A DNA stretch of 64,000 bases from Toxorhynchites rutilus septentrionalis (GCF_029784135.1 NC_073745.1:162081335-162145334); one strand, 5' to 3'; shown: positions 11,742 through 23,588, numbered from the stretch's first letter. Numbers and translations: made by a program. The notes: a model not told the origin generated them from the letters alone.

Positions 11742-12166
11742 GTCACATCTCCTACTCCCACTGTCCAACCTCCCTTCCTTTCCTATTACACAAGCAGAAC
11801 TTAGTACTCGTTGAGATAAGATCATTACAGGAGCTATTAACATAACAAGGAGGCACTCACTACCAAAGGATACCGTTGCTACATCAACTGGCGATGTAGT
11901 TGTTACGACCCACCACAGGCACTGTTCAAGACAAGGATAATACCGACGAGGCAACGAAGAAATAAATTATATTTTTTTATATATTACACTGTAGTTTTAG
12001 CTAATTAAACTTAAGTTAATAATTATGTAGTTATAATATATTCAAATAGTTTTAAAATGTATTGCTTGATGGTGGCTCTTTATCCACTTGAGCCTAATTA
12101 AATCAATAAAGGAAAAAAAATTTACGCCATCTGTTGTAAAACCGAAGAAACTTACCGGTATACCTA

Positions 12167-13930
12167 ATATTTTTGCTAGATTGTACATGTTTACTGGCGC
12201 TACGTGGATACCATCAACATCGTTAGTAATAACTATGCCAAAAAATTATAATAAAGCTAAAATTATGGCTGAAAATTAGACTGGGTTCCAACTGGAACGT
12301 GAACTTGACCAGTAGCCATGAACGGGTTGAAATTCTTCGTCCGAATCCAAACGAGTGCAGGATCCGGCTTAGCCTTCATTGCAGGCGAATTATTGGCAAA
12401 CAGTAGGCGGCACTAACTAATTTAGATGCATTTGGTCTGTGTGTGTGGATATTTGGGCTTGAGAGCTTCCGGTGCACGACCGAAGAAAGGAAATGTTGGG
12501 TGACACAAGTCGCTGAGGAATAATGTGCGCAGAAGCAAAAATTGTCGCACACGCAGAGGGGAATGTATAAAAAATAAGGTGGTGTGAACAAGCGACGTGA
12601 AACAAGAAAATTGAGAAGGAACCAAGATGGAGACAAAGAAAAGAAAAGGAAAAATGAAGTGCGCCCGCAACAGAAATAGTGTGGGGAAAAATAGAAGTAC
12701 TTTTGGGTAGAAATAGTGCAGAAAGGAAATATTGGTAGGAATTGAACGGGAGAATAATAGAGCATAGAGAGAAGGACGATTGGCGGTGTTATAAGTGAGA
12801 CCGCCAACGGAAGAAGAGCCACGCTAGACGAGAAGCCACATCTATTAAGAACGAACATAAGAGAGTGTATGCGCGGGTGTGCTATGAATCACATTATATA
12901 AAATTTGATATTTGGTGCATGATGGCGACTCGTGATCTGGCCGAATCATGTGGAAGCGAAAAATTATAAGGGGCTGCATTGTTGACGTAGGACTACGCAA
13001 TTATTTTATTCAATTCGCTTGTTTATAACTTCGAATATTATTTTAGAATGCTTCGAGATTCTAGAAATAACTTCTCAGTGGAATGTTTTGGTCGCCCTGA
13101 TCGCCCTTTTTTTGTAGAAGCAGTTAAAGACTTTTGATTGATAATTCATTCTTGCTCTTGCAAGCACAATATAAAAGCTGATCATATGTTGTAATTTGTT
13201 TCTTTATGTCTAGGAGTTGTGCAGAGTATTTATCGCGAACGCTGTTCCGAAGGCCTCTTTCGCATTTGACACACACTCGACTACAGGCGATTATACAATT
13301 GTTACACCAGCATCATTATTCCACATTGAAACTAGGCAGCAATGGCAATACTTCCAAGTATCAAGTATCACGCTACTTGTGATTTGGTATTCCCTCTAGA
13401 CATCGTTCGTACAACCTAAACCAACCAGCATCAAACAAGCGCCCAACATAACATACGTACAGAGCCATACACTGGTGCCTTGAAGCGACTTCCATTGCTT
13501 CCTTAAATCCGAAACGACATTCGTTTTCTGGGTGAGCCGACGGTAAACTAGCTTAATAAATCCACACATAATTGTGTAGCGCGTCAGTTCGATGCATGGA
13601 GTCAGTTCGATGCATTAATTTCAATGTGTCAGTTCGATGCATTAATTTCAATGTCAGAGACAACAGCGAGTGGGAATGCTAAGAAACGATTCCACAGACT
13701 GAACTTAACCAAATAAAACTTTGATGACACAAAACAAGCAGAACAAGTGATGTTCGCTGCTTTGAGTATCGAAACAGACTGAAACGTTTTTGTAACGGAT
13801 AAGCCCACGAATTCGTAAGTATACAAAACGAAGTGCCTCAACAAACGGATTTTACCCTTCTCCAAAGCCTATGATGGTCCAGTACGAAGCTGAATATGAA
13901 GGGAGCAGTCGCCAGCGGAATGGGTCTTAT
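12167..13930. other. Intergenic, no gene seen
   Basis: No recognisable gene. The minus-strand open frame at 12376-12858 is hydrophobic and low in complexity and has no domain I recognise. At 12980-13025 a 46-bp block matches 59904-59949 (inverted) in 43 positions. Three copies of GTCAGTTCGATGCAT lie at 13583, 13601 and 13628. Bases around 12290-12400 read on the minus strand as a short protein-like stretch (KPDPALVWIRTKNFNPFM) that I cannot assign. Confidence 0.45.
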
Positions 13931-16012
13931 CAGTGTCGTAGTATAGGGGGGGGGGGTGCGGAGGAGCGGCCCGCTCCCGGTGTCACCCTTGAAGGGGTGA
14001 CACTAACATGACCATGACAAGTATATTATATTGAGAAAAAACATGAGTTCGAATGAAGGTAGCCGGTTTTCACTTATGATATTATCTAACAAAACAAGTC
14101 ACTATGGAAAAGTTTATGCTATAGAAACTTTCTTGGTTTTTTATTTTCATTATTTCGTCATACCACCGTCATATACCGTCATCCTTAATTTGTGTTCTGA
14201 GGTTTAAATTCAAAGTCTCGGAAACGAAGGGGTTACTTTCGAAGTACAAGGTTTTGAGCATTAATATCTCTTTATCGAATGAACGAAGTGGTATGAATAT
14301 AACATTATTCGAAAGATAAAAGATCTAAGAGACATGTTATTAGTAATAAACCATGTTTCAATCGCTCAAAACTATATCGAAAGCAAACTATTTAAATAAT
14401 AATAAAAAGCGATAGCTTCTTGAAATTTCATATCAGTCTCGATTGGTCTGCGGTTGATCCATGATGCATGATACGTAAGCTGGTCAACCTCTGTACGTTT
14501 CTTTTTTTGCTGCCTTAATGAACGGACATGCAAAATCGTTTGCTTGTGAATGAATCCAAGGGGTAAAATATGATTTCGCACACATTTGGGCAGTTAACTA
14601 GGTGTTCCGGATGTATGGCGGATTGAATAAGCTTGTCTCGTTGATTTGAGTGTCGAACGTCAAAAAGAGACCACAAGCGAAGGAATATTAGTTCGTGTAT
14701 ATTTGAACAGACCGCAAGACAATTCCAATGGAAAACAAAATATACATTCATTCATTCATTGAGAATAGATTTAGATGCAACAACAAACAAATGATTAACA
14801 TCAAACAAATGATCAATAAGCCTACGTTAACCTTGCGGTTATATCACAGATATAATTCACTCCTAGTTTTTTTTCGTTTTGGGTGGGAAAAGCTGCAGAT
14901 TTGAATGACATTCTTCACGACTGGAAGGTACTGTGCAATCTGTTTACCCGTTTTCGGAGTTTCAACTGATCGCTTAGAAATGTTTCTGAGCCACACAGGT
15001 TTGATGTTTAAATAATTGTCGCAAACTCGATAGAGTACTCATTATAATGCTGTGAAACCAATTTATGTGGTGATCGCAGCTACTGGAGTTTTTTACGACT
15101 CAAATACTGAATGAAGTGCATCATTCCTCCTACCAGCAGTTTATGATTTAATACTTTTGTGCTATCTGTACTTCTGAAGCGTTGTACTACATGAAGTAAA
15201 TCTAGAGCATATTATTTGCAAACTCGAGGACCATCTCTGAGTAACATTGTCATCAAACTAAATGCACTGGTAAATTTTCTGAAAGTTGAAAGGAACATTC
15301 TTGTCGAAATTTCCATTCAAAAGGTTTTATTAAAATCAAACTATAAAAAAAAATTAAAATCGATTAAAATCCAAGGATTGAAAAATTATATATTAAATCG
15401 ATTCGACAAACCGTCAACTACGAAGTTTCGGGAAGCCAGCTTTTGCTAGAGATACCAAGACTCCGTAGACATTTGAAGGCTATTAGACTGCATTCGATGA
15501 AGTTCATCATGAAGTGGGACTTCTAAGAATCGCATTCAAATTTTACAATGAATTTGAAGCTGTTTTTAACCGTGTACGTTTCTGTGACATCTTGTGGAGA
15601 GGCTCATCAGAGTTGAAATTAATTTAAAAATTTGCGGTCATCGATGGACAGACGCGTTTAACACGTTGAGCCTGCAACAATAGAATCAAAGTACACTTAA
15701 CGGAAAGCACTTGTACAATTTGAGTGTCAGTCTCAACCTCCAAAGATATTTATTTGATAAGAGTTATTTGAGTCACATTTCGACATCCACAAATAAACCA
15801 TATTTCATTTATTTTCGTACTATATAACTGTCAGTCCCAGTGACCAACGCGTGAAGATTCTGTGATTTTTTGTTCGTCCTATCTAATATTATATCAAATA
15901 CGTTGTTTGTTTCGATAAATATGATGTTTATCGAAAACGAAAACTAGTATTATTGGATTATTGACACACTAGTAAACCATCTCGGTTGTCACCCGGTCAT
16001 GCTACGCCACTG
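13931..16012. mobile_element. Candidate non-autonomous hAT-like element
   Basis: The left end reads CAGTGTCGTAGTATAGG and the right end, reverse-complemented, CAGTGGCGTAGCATGACC. The first 14 bases match in 12 positions and fit the CAGTGGCGTAG style of insect hAT termini. Both ends carry a TGTCACCC motif close by (13980 and 15987). The flanking octamers GGTCTTAT and GATCAGAT match in only 5 of 8 positions, so the TSD is degraded or the pairing is wrong. No transposase is recognisable in the 2.08-kb interior, which is AT-rich with only short open frames. A near-palindrome, TGTCACCCTT-GA-AGGGGTGACA, lies at about 13980-14001. Confidence 0.42.
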
Positions 16013-16320
16013 GATCAGATGAAGAATTGGTGGAACCGGTTGGCCAAGACCATGATTAAAGAAGGTGTGTGCTGACTGACGAACGATATCAACAGTTCGG
16101 TTAGAGAATTTCTTGAGCTTGGGTAGACTGTACACTTTGTGGTTTCTCTCCGTGATTGACCTGCAGCAGAGAAATGGCATAAAGAACTCACTGAATGACG
16201 CTTGGGCGTAGCAAATCATTCTCGTTGTGCATGTTTCGATGATTCGAGCTTTAAATAATCAATACCGACTCTGGCCACGTCCTTACAGTCACCAGAGGAA
16301 GGGAAGGAATGTTAGTATAA
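16013..16320. other. Intergenic, no gene seen
   Basis: Unassigned sequence between the candidate hAT and a Tc1 fragment. A 76-codon minus-strand frame crosses the hAT boundary and shows no domain. Confidence 0.4.
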
Positions 16321-16324
16321 TATT

Positions 16325-16590
16325 CGGAGCCGGAATGACCGAACTACCACCCATTACGGGAAGAAGTCATTGAAGGAGATGGACCGCTTGAAGTTAGATG
16401 TTGTTCCGAAGTCCACCAGCTTTCCGAACGTCCGCCAGCTGCGTCCCATCGAGAATTTCTGTGTAAACCTGAACGGTCTACTCCAACAATTTCATTATGA
16501 AAAATGAGGAGGATCTAATAAATGCAGCTAAGAACGAATTGAAAAACATGCCAACAAGTATGTTTTTCTCCGAAATATAGGTATATTTTT
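16325..16590 (+). pseudogene. Tc1-like transposase C-terminal fragment
   Basis: The plus-strand reading gives THYGKKSLKEMDRLKLDVVP, then NVRQLRPIENFCVNL with frameshifts, then a KNMPTS-like end. This is the C-terminal catalytic segment of a Tc1-family transposase, with RPIENF supplying the last acidic residue. The N-terminal DNA-binding part is absent and stop codons interrupt the rest. It is abutted on the right by I-like LINE copy B. No terminal inverted repeats were seen. Confidence 0.6.
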
Positions 16591-17795
16591 GTCAAGGCTC
16601 GTAAGCGTTAGCCTGAAAGGGCGGGAATAAAATATTTTGACAATATATTTAACATAAGAAAACATTGTAACATTAGTGTATAAGTGTGTAGTCTACATTT
16701 GTTTGACGAAAATGAATAAATAAATAAGCTATGTTAGTAATTTGTAACCGATTATTCGCGGTTGGCTCGAGGTTAGTATTACAGTTTATTATCATAATCG
16801 GTATGTTGTAGTCCCCAATGCACTGTACATGTGCCCGACACAGGATACTTCCTATTGGGATGTAGTTGACCATTAATCAGCAACGCTCCCCTTGTCTGTA
16901 CCCCATATGTAACGTGGTGCGTCTCTCTCGACTCGAGGAATCCAGGATAGAATGGTCACTAGTCGGCTCAACCATTAGCTCCTGTAGAGTTTTCATGAGC
17001 GGTACAATCCTCAACGCGGGGTGAATGATCAGTGAGCTGCACAACTTTCGGCCCGTGTATCTGTAAAGAGTATGTGTATGTATTGCCGCGACTAAGTAAA
17101 AGTTTATCGATCGGATAGGAGGATATGATACAGGGATACAACGGAGGAAACATCATTAAACGTTGACATCGGCGTTTCTGCGGAACAGTTATAGATGAGG
17201 CAGAAGATCAGGATCACGGCTACCTAAGATTTCCCGAACGGGGATATCCGATTGTTTGTCTTGTGCGTTCAATGTTCTGGAAAGCTGAGAGCGGGCAGCA
17301 TGGAACCGGATACACGACCAGACAATATGCTCGATGTCGTGGTAGTCATCGCCACAATCACATAGATTGCTTGCTGCAAGCCCAATGCGATAGAGATGCG
17401 CGTTTATGTTGTAGTGATTGGACATAAACCGATATATCACGCGAATGAAATCACGACCTACATTCAATCCCTTGAACCATGCACTCGTCGAGACCTTAGG
17501 GATAATAGTGTGTAACCAACGACCAAACTCATCTTCACTCCAAATGCGCTGCCAACTAACGAGTGTGTGCTGACGAGGAATGTGGAAAAAATCATTATAA
17601 GCAATTTGCCTTCCGAAAAGTGTGCCTTCAGATGCGCCCACATTAGCTAGCGAGTCCGCTTTCTCTTTCCTAGGAATCGAGCGATGGAAGGGAACCCATG
17701 CTAAGGTAATCTTGAATAATTTTTCGACCAAAACACTGAATAGTTGTCTTTTTCTTGTGAGGAAACAAGATGAGCGTTTATCAACTTCCATTGAG
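16590..17795 (-). mobile_element. 5'-truncated I-like LINE (copy B)
   Basis: This is the 3' part of an I-like LINE on the minus strand: 3' UTR (16590-17190), then a 200-codon open frame (17189-17791) ending ORF2. The frame holds the C-terminal half of RNase H (WVPFHRSIPRKEKADSLANV, with the last Asp kept) and the Cys/His tail (CDCGDDYHDIEHIVWSC). The upstream RNase H, RT and endonuclease are missing, with a breakpoint at about 17795. Residue order matches both the full copy at 6.4-12.1 kb and the long antisense copy at 23.2-28.3 kb. Confidence 0.8.
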
Positions 17796-17969
17796 CGGAT
17801 TGTTTTTGACAGAAATGGTGAAAGTTCCGGTCAAAATACCGGAAGGCCGCCCAACATGTCATCGAAAGATTTTTGTAACATGGTCAATAAAATCATGTTT
17901 GATGAGAAATTTGTCCCATTAAATTATTTTTTTTTTGGTTTTCTTTCGCCATCCGAAAATTGTCTATTT

Positions 17970-18785
17970 TTTTAATGCAAGCGCTAGAGTCAACCGAAGT
18001 AAATGAGTTGACAAATGAAGACCCTGGTAGATCGGCAAACGTTCTTAGGGTGCTATGGAAACCTGGTGAAGATGTGTTCACAAATTCGTAGCCATGCTAG
18101 AATGGCCACTAAGCGGGCATCATTGAAAACAGTTAAGAGTCACTACGATCCTATAGGATTCTTGTACCATTTTAAAATTAACGGAAAATCCTCATCCAAG
18201 ATGTGTGGTGGAGTAATCCAAACTGGGATGAAAAAATACTTGGAAAAATGAAACAACGTTGTAAACAGTGGGTGGATTTTTTCACTGCATTGGAGAAAGT
18301 GAGAATGCCGCGTGTTCGTGGATGCTAATTTAAAGGCATTTGTTGCGTTTGTTGCGTTTCTACGAGCGAAAGAGGCTGATCTAGCACATTGCTCTCTGGT
18401 GGCCACAAAGTCAAAAGTGGCTCCGCTCAAACTGACTTCTATGCAACGATTGGAACTTCAAGCTGTGGTTCTCGATTGGTGGAAGGAATACGCACTACAC
18501 ACTCACTCGTATAGATTCCAAAACGGTGATGGGATGGATAAGATCGGTTCAACGTTAATATCGCCAATACGTATACGCTTCCGAATATGAGAGATTCCTA
18601 AAAAGATAAATAGCAGAGAGTGGAATTGGATTCCATCCGCCTGACGCTACAACATGATAAGGCGAACTAAACCGACGAGGAGCAATGTACAAAATAGGTT
18701 ATGGATCATCGATTGGAGAAGATTAACCAATACTGTCGGATATGTGATCCGGTTTGCTAGTAACGAGAGCAAAGGCTCATAAAAT
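17970..18785 (+). pseudogene. BEL/Pao pol fragment (RT end, RNase H, pre-integrase)
   Basis: This is a decayed piece of a BEL/Pao LTR-retrotransposon polyprotein. In shifted frames it reads VLRVLWKPGEDVFT, ATKRASLKTVKSHYDPIGFL (the conserved end of RT), HFKINGK, then the RNase H part with FVDANLKAF, CSLVATKSKVAPLK and RLELQAVVL, a REWNWIPS motif, and RRLTNTVGYVIRFASN ahead of the integrase. Several frameshifts and stops break it. The first RNase H acidic residue is present in FVDA. No LTRs were found on either side; a mariner fragment follows. Confidence 0.75.
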
Positions 18786-18884
18786 CAATGCATCTCAGGG
18801 TTCATTGTAACAGTTCTACCCAAATGGAATAACTGCACTTCAATCCAATCCTACGCAGGGGCACTATGTCACGGTTCTCGTGAT

Positions 18885-19150
18885 CATGTGGTATCACTGG
18901 AAATTCCTTAAATTCCTTAGCATTGATGCATCCGCCGTATAGCCCGGACCTTGCACTACCTGATTGTCATTTGTTTCGATCTCAGCAGCTTGATGGAAAA
19001 GCTATGACCGACAAAAATGCTGTCGAAAATCACTAGAAAAAGTTTTTCACCGATATACTACAGAAGTTCTACACGGATGGCATTATGAAATTACCCGAAA
19101 ATGACGATAGTCAATAGATAATAATGGCGAATATAAACATATTTGAAATT
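18885..19150 (+). pseudogene. Mariner transposase C-terminal fragment
   Basis: The reading LMHPPYSPDLALPDCHLFRS, then LDGK, KNAVENH, a stop, KKFFTDILQKFYTDGIMKLP is the C-terminal portion of a mariner transposase, with the third catalytic Asp kept in LPDCHLF. Everything upstream of the last motif is unrecognisable. It is a third, older mariner lineage, distinct from mariner-1 and mariner-2. No TIR was identified. Confidence 0.65.
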
Positions 19151-20526
19151 GATTTGAAGAAAAAACACAAAATTGAACAAAAATCCGCGGATGTTTCATG
19201 CGAGCCAGTATTTCAAATAGTTTCTGACATCTTTCACGTCGTTTAATTTTCAATTTTCTCTCTCATGGTAATGTTATATGTTCACTCCGCCAATCATGAA
19301 TAAATAAAATAACACACCCATTTCTGTATTCTGCAGTGTTTTTTTTGCCACATCGATAACATTTATATATATATATACTAATCCTACATTTATCGAGTTA
19401 CAATTTAAATTATGGTGGCCAAATACCCGACATTGAATAATAAGATAAGTTTCCAAAAGATCGTATCTCTTTGTATATATGAAATTTTAACTTACACGCG
19501 CTCGCCACTTCAACTTACATTACTGTAGCAGCATCTTGCTCCTATCATAATCTAATGAATGGGTTTTGCATTGATATATTCGAAAAACAAATTAAAAAAA
19601 AAAGTGATCTAAACACTTTTTGAGCCGAACAAACTCTAAGCCTCCACAAACCAAACGCCCTCAAGACGAACTCCAAAATGCCACAAATATCGTCAAAATT
19701 CCAAATCAATGTGAATGTGTTTGCGTTATATATTCTGCGAATCATTATTCCAATATTTGTGAGCTGCTGTGAGCTTTCATTACAGTTCGATGATGATTAT
19801 TTTCCACACATGTCAAACCAGAATATTTCCTTCATTATCACGACAGGAAAAGCATGGAAAGTTATTTGGAGTTCTTTCTCACTCATTTTGGTTTATAGTT
19901 TATAATTTGACATGGCAAGCTGAAGAGGATGTAAGACTTATTTCAATACAATAACTTTTCGAAAACTTCAGTAAAGCTTTCTGCTTGAGTTGTTCACCAA
20001 CCTTTGTTTGTACACGTTCAAAACTCAAGCCTCAAGCGTCGTTCAAAGCGAGGAAAATATCGCCCCATGTAAGCGCACCAAATGGGTTCGTACAGTTCTG
20101 ATGGAAGCGGAAGCACTACATCGAGCACTGACGAGTGTAATGCAGAAACTTTATCGTACATTCAAATCATGCAGAAATTCGATGATAGTGAAAAGTTTTG
20201 CTGCATGGGTATGAACGTAAATACATATCAGCGCAGTAGCGGAGAATCAGCGATAAGAAGTACATGAACTATTAGTGCACATCATCATCAGCACCCTTTC
20301 CAGACCAGATGTTGCGGTTCCAGCATTGACTAAGGACCGGGGCTTGGCGAAGTGACTCAACTTTTTGACGAAGACATCAGGACAGAACCGAAGATGGGAA
20401 TACTTGAAAACTTAGGTCTCTTGCATAATGTTCTCTGATCAGCTAACAAACATTGCAGGGCGAGGAAATAGGGTCATCAGACACAAATTGATGTTGAAAT
20501 TGAGTCAAGAGAACCATCGCCAACAG
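19151..20526. other. Intergenic, no gene seen
   Basis: AT-rich, with a short (TA)n run near 19365. Open frames of 60-75 codons on both strands have no recognisable motif. No support for a host exon. Confidence 0.45.
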
Positions 20527-20528
20527 TA

Positions 20529-21307
20529 GGGGAAAAGGGGGGAATTTGGACCACCTAAGCAAATCGCCTAATATTTCCAAACCAATACAGTCTAAATAAA
20601 AAATGTCACATTGTATACTGAGGTACACTTATTTTCTCTCAATCAATAATGTTTAATCATTATATAAAGCTTGTGAAAGGGAAAGTAAATTAATTATAGA
20701 ATTCTGCATGAATTTTTTCACTGTTTTTCGAGCATTTTCAAACACTTTCGATGCTTGGTCAAAGAAAATCCGTTCTTGATGGCCTGCGTTGCTGTTTCAA
20801 GCTCTCCCTTCTTCCAACGTTGTCTGCACATCCTTTTTTGTAATTCAGCGGTATCTGGAATCAATTAGACCAAAGAAAAGCCTCAAACCTGTAGGACCAA
20901 TTCACTCCACAGAAACGTGTCCATGTCACCCCACACAACATGCAAAAATTAAAATGCAATTAGTTCCATTTATCGTTATCAAACTGACAGTTTCGCTGCA
21001 TCAAATTGTTCCTCTTCTGTAGACGAACAGAACTTTACTGCACAATACACGAAAAGTTTGTTTAATCAGCGGGAAAAACCTTAAAACCACGATCAGAAAA
21101 CTCACATTTTTTGACAATCAAAGTGCTTGTTGTGCTCATGCTACCGTTTCCTTCCACTTGTCGAATTTTACCAAAGTTTTTTTACGTTATTTACATACGG
21201 TTCAACAATCGAAGGAGATGGCATTATAAAAAAATCCAAGTTGAGCCTTTTTGAGATAAAGGGCTGGTCCAAATCACCCCGTATGTCCAACTCACCCCGT
21301 GTTACCC
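20529..21307. mobile_element. Candidate TA-flanked MITE
   Basis: The left end reads GGGGAAAAGGGGGGAATTTG and the right end, reverse-complemented, GGGTAACACGGGGTGAGTTG, followed further in by GGGGTGATTTGGACC; the left end also continues GAATTTGGACC. Both ends are bordered by TA (20527-20528 and 21308-21309). The 779-bp interior has no transposase. G-rich termini with ATTTGGACC fit small TA-targeting MITE families common in mosquitoes (family-level analogy only). The TIRs are imperfect, so the boundaries are tentative. Confidence 0.45.
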
Positions 21308-21599
21308 TAATAGGAATTGTTGTTTGGGAAAAATGCAATTCGTTTCAATTTAAGAAGAAATAAACGAATTCAGTACAATGAATTATATGTCGCAAAACAC
21401 AAGCAAAAATTGCTTGGTCGCTGATAATCTCGATCATAATGTTGCGACAAATGGCAACTCAAAAGAATTACGTCGGATTTGAGTTGACCATAGTTTGGAG
21501 CTGCTTTGAGAACAATTTAGAATAATTCGCAACAAAAATTTCACTGTACCATGCGCGTTTCACTAATGTAACGTCTTCCATGAAAATACTCCGTATTAT

Positions 21600-22800
21600 T
21601 CTTTTTTTAAACGGTTTTATTTAGCTTGCCCTGTAATCTGTTTGTATGTTTGTAATTGATCTGAAATTTGGAACACACCTTTATCTCTGTACTCATAATA
21701 AAACTGCGTATTTTATGATCTTGAAAATTAAAGATGGCGGCCGCTACAAAATGGCGGATCACATATTTTCTCAAAACCTTATCGATATGGGTTTTCCAAA
21801 ACCCCATCAATATCAAATGAAAGTGCTTGACTAGTAGAACACAGTTATTTATGGAAAATGCAAATCCAAGATGGCTGTTTTTTATGAAAAATACAAATCC
21901 AAGATGGCTGCCACTACAAAATGGCGGGCTATATATATTTCTCAAAACCTCATTAATATGGGTATCAAATGAAAGGGCTTGACTCGTAGAATACGGTTAT
22001 TTATGAAAAAATGCAAATCCAAGATGGCTGCCACTACAAAATGGTGGACTACATATTATGTCAAAACCCCGTTAATATGGGTATGAAATGAAAGGGCTTC
22101 ACCAGTAGAACACAGTTATTCATGAAAAATGCAAATACAAGATGGCTGCCACTACAAAATGGTGGACTAAATATTTTCTCAAACTCTATTATTATGGGTA
22201 TCAAATAAGAGGGCTTGACTAGTAGAACACACTAATTTACGAAAAATGCAAATCCAAGATGGCTTCAACTACAAAATGGTGAACAGCATATTTTCTCAAA
22301 ACCCTATTATTATGGGTATCAAATGAAAGGGATTGACTAGTAGATTACGGTTATTTATGAAAAAACCCATTAATAAGGGTATCAAATGAAAGGGCTTGAC
22401 TTGACAGTTATTTATGAAAATGCAAATCCAAGATGGCTGTCACTACCAAATGGCGGGCTACATATTTTCTCAAATCCCAATTAATATGGGTATCAAATGA
22501 AAGGGTTTGAATAGTAGATCACAGCAGATCATAAAAAATCCAAACCCAAGATGGCCGCAATCACAAAATAGCAAATTACTTTATTAACCGGTTTTATTTA
22601 GCTTGAACTGTTTGTATGTATGTCTGTATGTATGTAGGGTTGTCCCAAATAAATAGAAATTTGACCAATAGGAACTGACCGAATTTATAAAACACCTTTA
22701 TCTCTGCTGTCATTTTAAAACTGCTTATCTTGAAAAATCCAATTTGGCCGCTGCTACAAAATAGCTGATTCCATATCATCTCAAAAAAAAGGGTGATTGA
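21600..22800. repeat. Tandem ~118-bp repeat array with duplicated flank
   Basis: About seven to eight units of roughly 118 bp between 21720 and 22570. Each carries CAAATCCAAGATGGCTG, CACTACAAAATGG, ATATTTTCTCAAAACC, ATATGGGTATCAAATGAAAG and GACTAGTAGAACAC. Unit starts at 21894, 22014, 22132, 22249, 22422 and about 22541 give spacings of 117-120 bp, with one unit partly deleted. A header, ACGGTTTTATTTAGCTTG, precedes the array at about 21610 and recurs after it at about 22580, each time followed by CACCTTTATCTCTG. This fits a minisatellite-bearing non-autonomous transposon. No protein is encoded. Confidence 0.8.
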
Positions 22801-23159
22801 GATAGGTGTATCAAACGAACGAATTTGACTTGGAGAACACACTATGTATTTTCTGCAATCCACTCAACATCGGTATCAAATGAAATTATTTGACTGATAG
22901 AATAGAGTACAATGGTTTTATTATAGAGAAATATTCTAATGAAACAGATGTACTAAAAACTAGAAAATAAAATAAGTAAAAAAAAAGTTAAACGTGTGAT
23001 TAAACATAATAATATACTAAAAGCTAGAAAATAATTAGGCAAGTTTTTAGTTAGCAGTTATCACACCTCTCCTACATTAGTCTAGGGCATTGGTAAGACT
23101 AAAATAAAAACGTGGGGCACGTTGGATTTCCATTATCCACAATTAGCAACTTCATCATA
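22800..23159. other. A/T-rich spacer
   Basis: A-rich sequence with AATAAAATAAGTAAAAA-type stretches between the tandem array and the antisense I-like LINE. TACTAAAA(A/G)CTAGAAAATAA occurs twice (about 22950 and 23015). Nothing coding. Confidence 0.5.
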
Positions 23160-23291
23160 TGTCCCACGATTAATCAGCAACGCCCCCCCAGATCTGTACC
23201 CCATATCTAGCGTGGTGCGTCTTTCTCGACTCGAGGAATCCAGGATAGAATGGTCACTAGTCGGCACAATCATCAGCTCGTATAGAGTTGA

Positions 23292-23588
23292 CATTTTCAA
23301 CAAATGTCAAATATCTGTTGTGGGGTTCATTCGTCTTGTGTTGTTTTTTGTGATTTTGCTCTGAAGTATTATTTCGGAAGTGTATATATTACATTTATCT
23401 ACCAAAAAATTAACGCGACGAAAACTGACACTTGTCATTTCTTCTAGTAATAGCAATCGTATTTAGTGCGGTGCGAAAAAGAAGTGATACTATAGCAACC
23501 GCCATAGCAACGACGGGTGCGCCAATCGACGAGTTAATAAATTGGCAACGGCTAAAACTCGAGACTAGAAGCCTTGAATAGTAACGCA
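23292..23588. other. Unrelated segment within the copy D 3' UTR
   Basis: Copies A and B read continuously from GTAGAGTTGTCATGAGCG to GCGACTAAGTAAAAG; copy D instead has about 297 bp of other sequence. It opens with a 9-bp-arm palindrome (TTGACATTT-TCAAC-AAATGTCAA, 23288-23310) and ends near TGGCAACGGCTAAAACTC. No clear target duplication was found; it may be a fragment of another element. Confidence 0.45.

Larger units (their letters stand above)
6376..12120 (+). mobile_element. I-like LINE-1 copy (APE-RT-RNase H), near full length
   Basis: A 5.7-kb non-LTR retrotransposon with a 5' UTR (about 440 bp), ORF1 with zinc knuckles, ORF2 with endonuclease, reverse transcriptase and RNase H, a 3' UTR and a terminal GGAAAAAAAA tail. 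It sits in mariner-1 and is flanked by TTTACGC at 6369-6375 and 12121-12127. The RNase H domain and CCHC ORF1 place it with the I/Loner/Outcast group of insect LINEs; the exact clade is uncertain. It differs clearly in sequence from the antisense I-like copies at 16.6-28.3 kb, so two related families are present. Confidence 0.82.
5450..12164 (-). mobile_element. Mariner-1, split by an I-like LINE
   Basis: The left terminus reads GGAGTACCGGTAAGTTTCTT from 5450. The matching right terminus lies 6.7 kb away, ending at 12164; its reverse complement reads GGTATACCGGTAAGTTTCTT (17 of 20 bases shared). Both ends are bordered by TA (5448-5449 and 12165-12166), the mariner target site. The interior is interrupted just upstream of the transposase start by the LINE at 6376-12120, which is flanked by a TTTACGC duplication. 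Removing the LINE would leave a mariner of about 960 bp with a short 5' UTR. It is non-autonomous now. Confidence 0.72.

Noticed and set aside
12376..12858. 160-codon minus-strand frame
   Set aside because: Low-complexity Phe/Ser/Pro-rich translation of purine-rich DNA, with overlapping frames of similar length on the same strand and no domain.
21720..22570. Regular repeats considered as a CRISPR array
   Set aside because: Units are ~118 bp head-to-tail with no unique spacers, diverge along their whole length, and lie in a eukaryotic transposon context.
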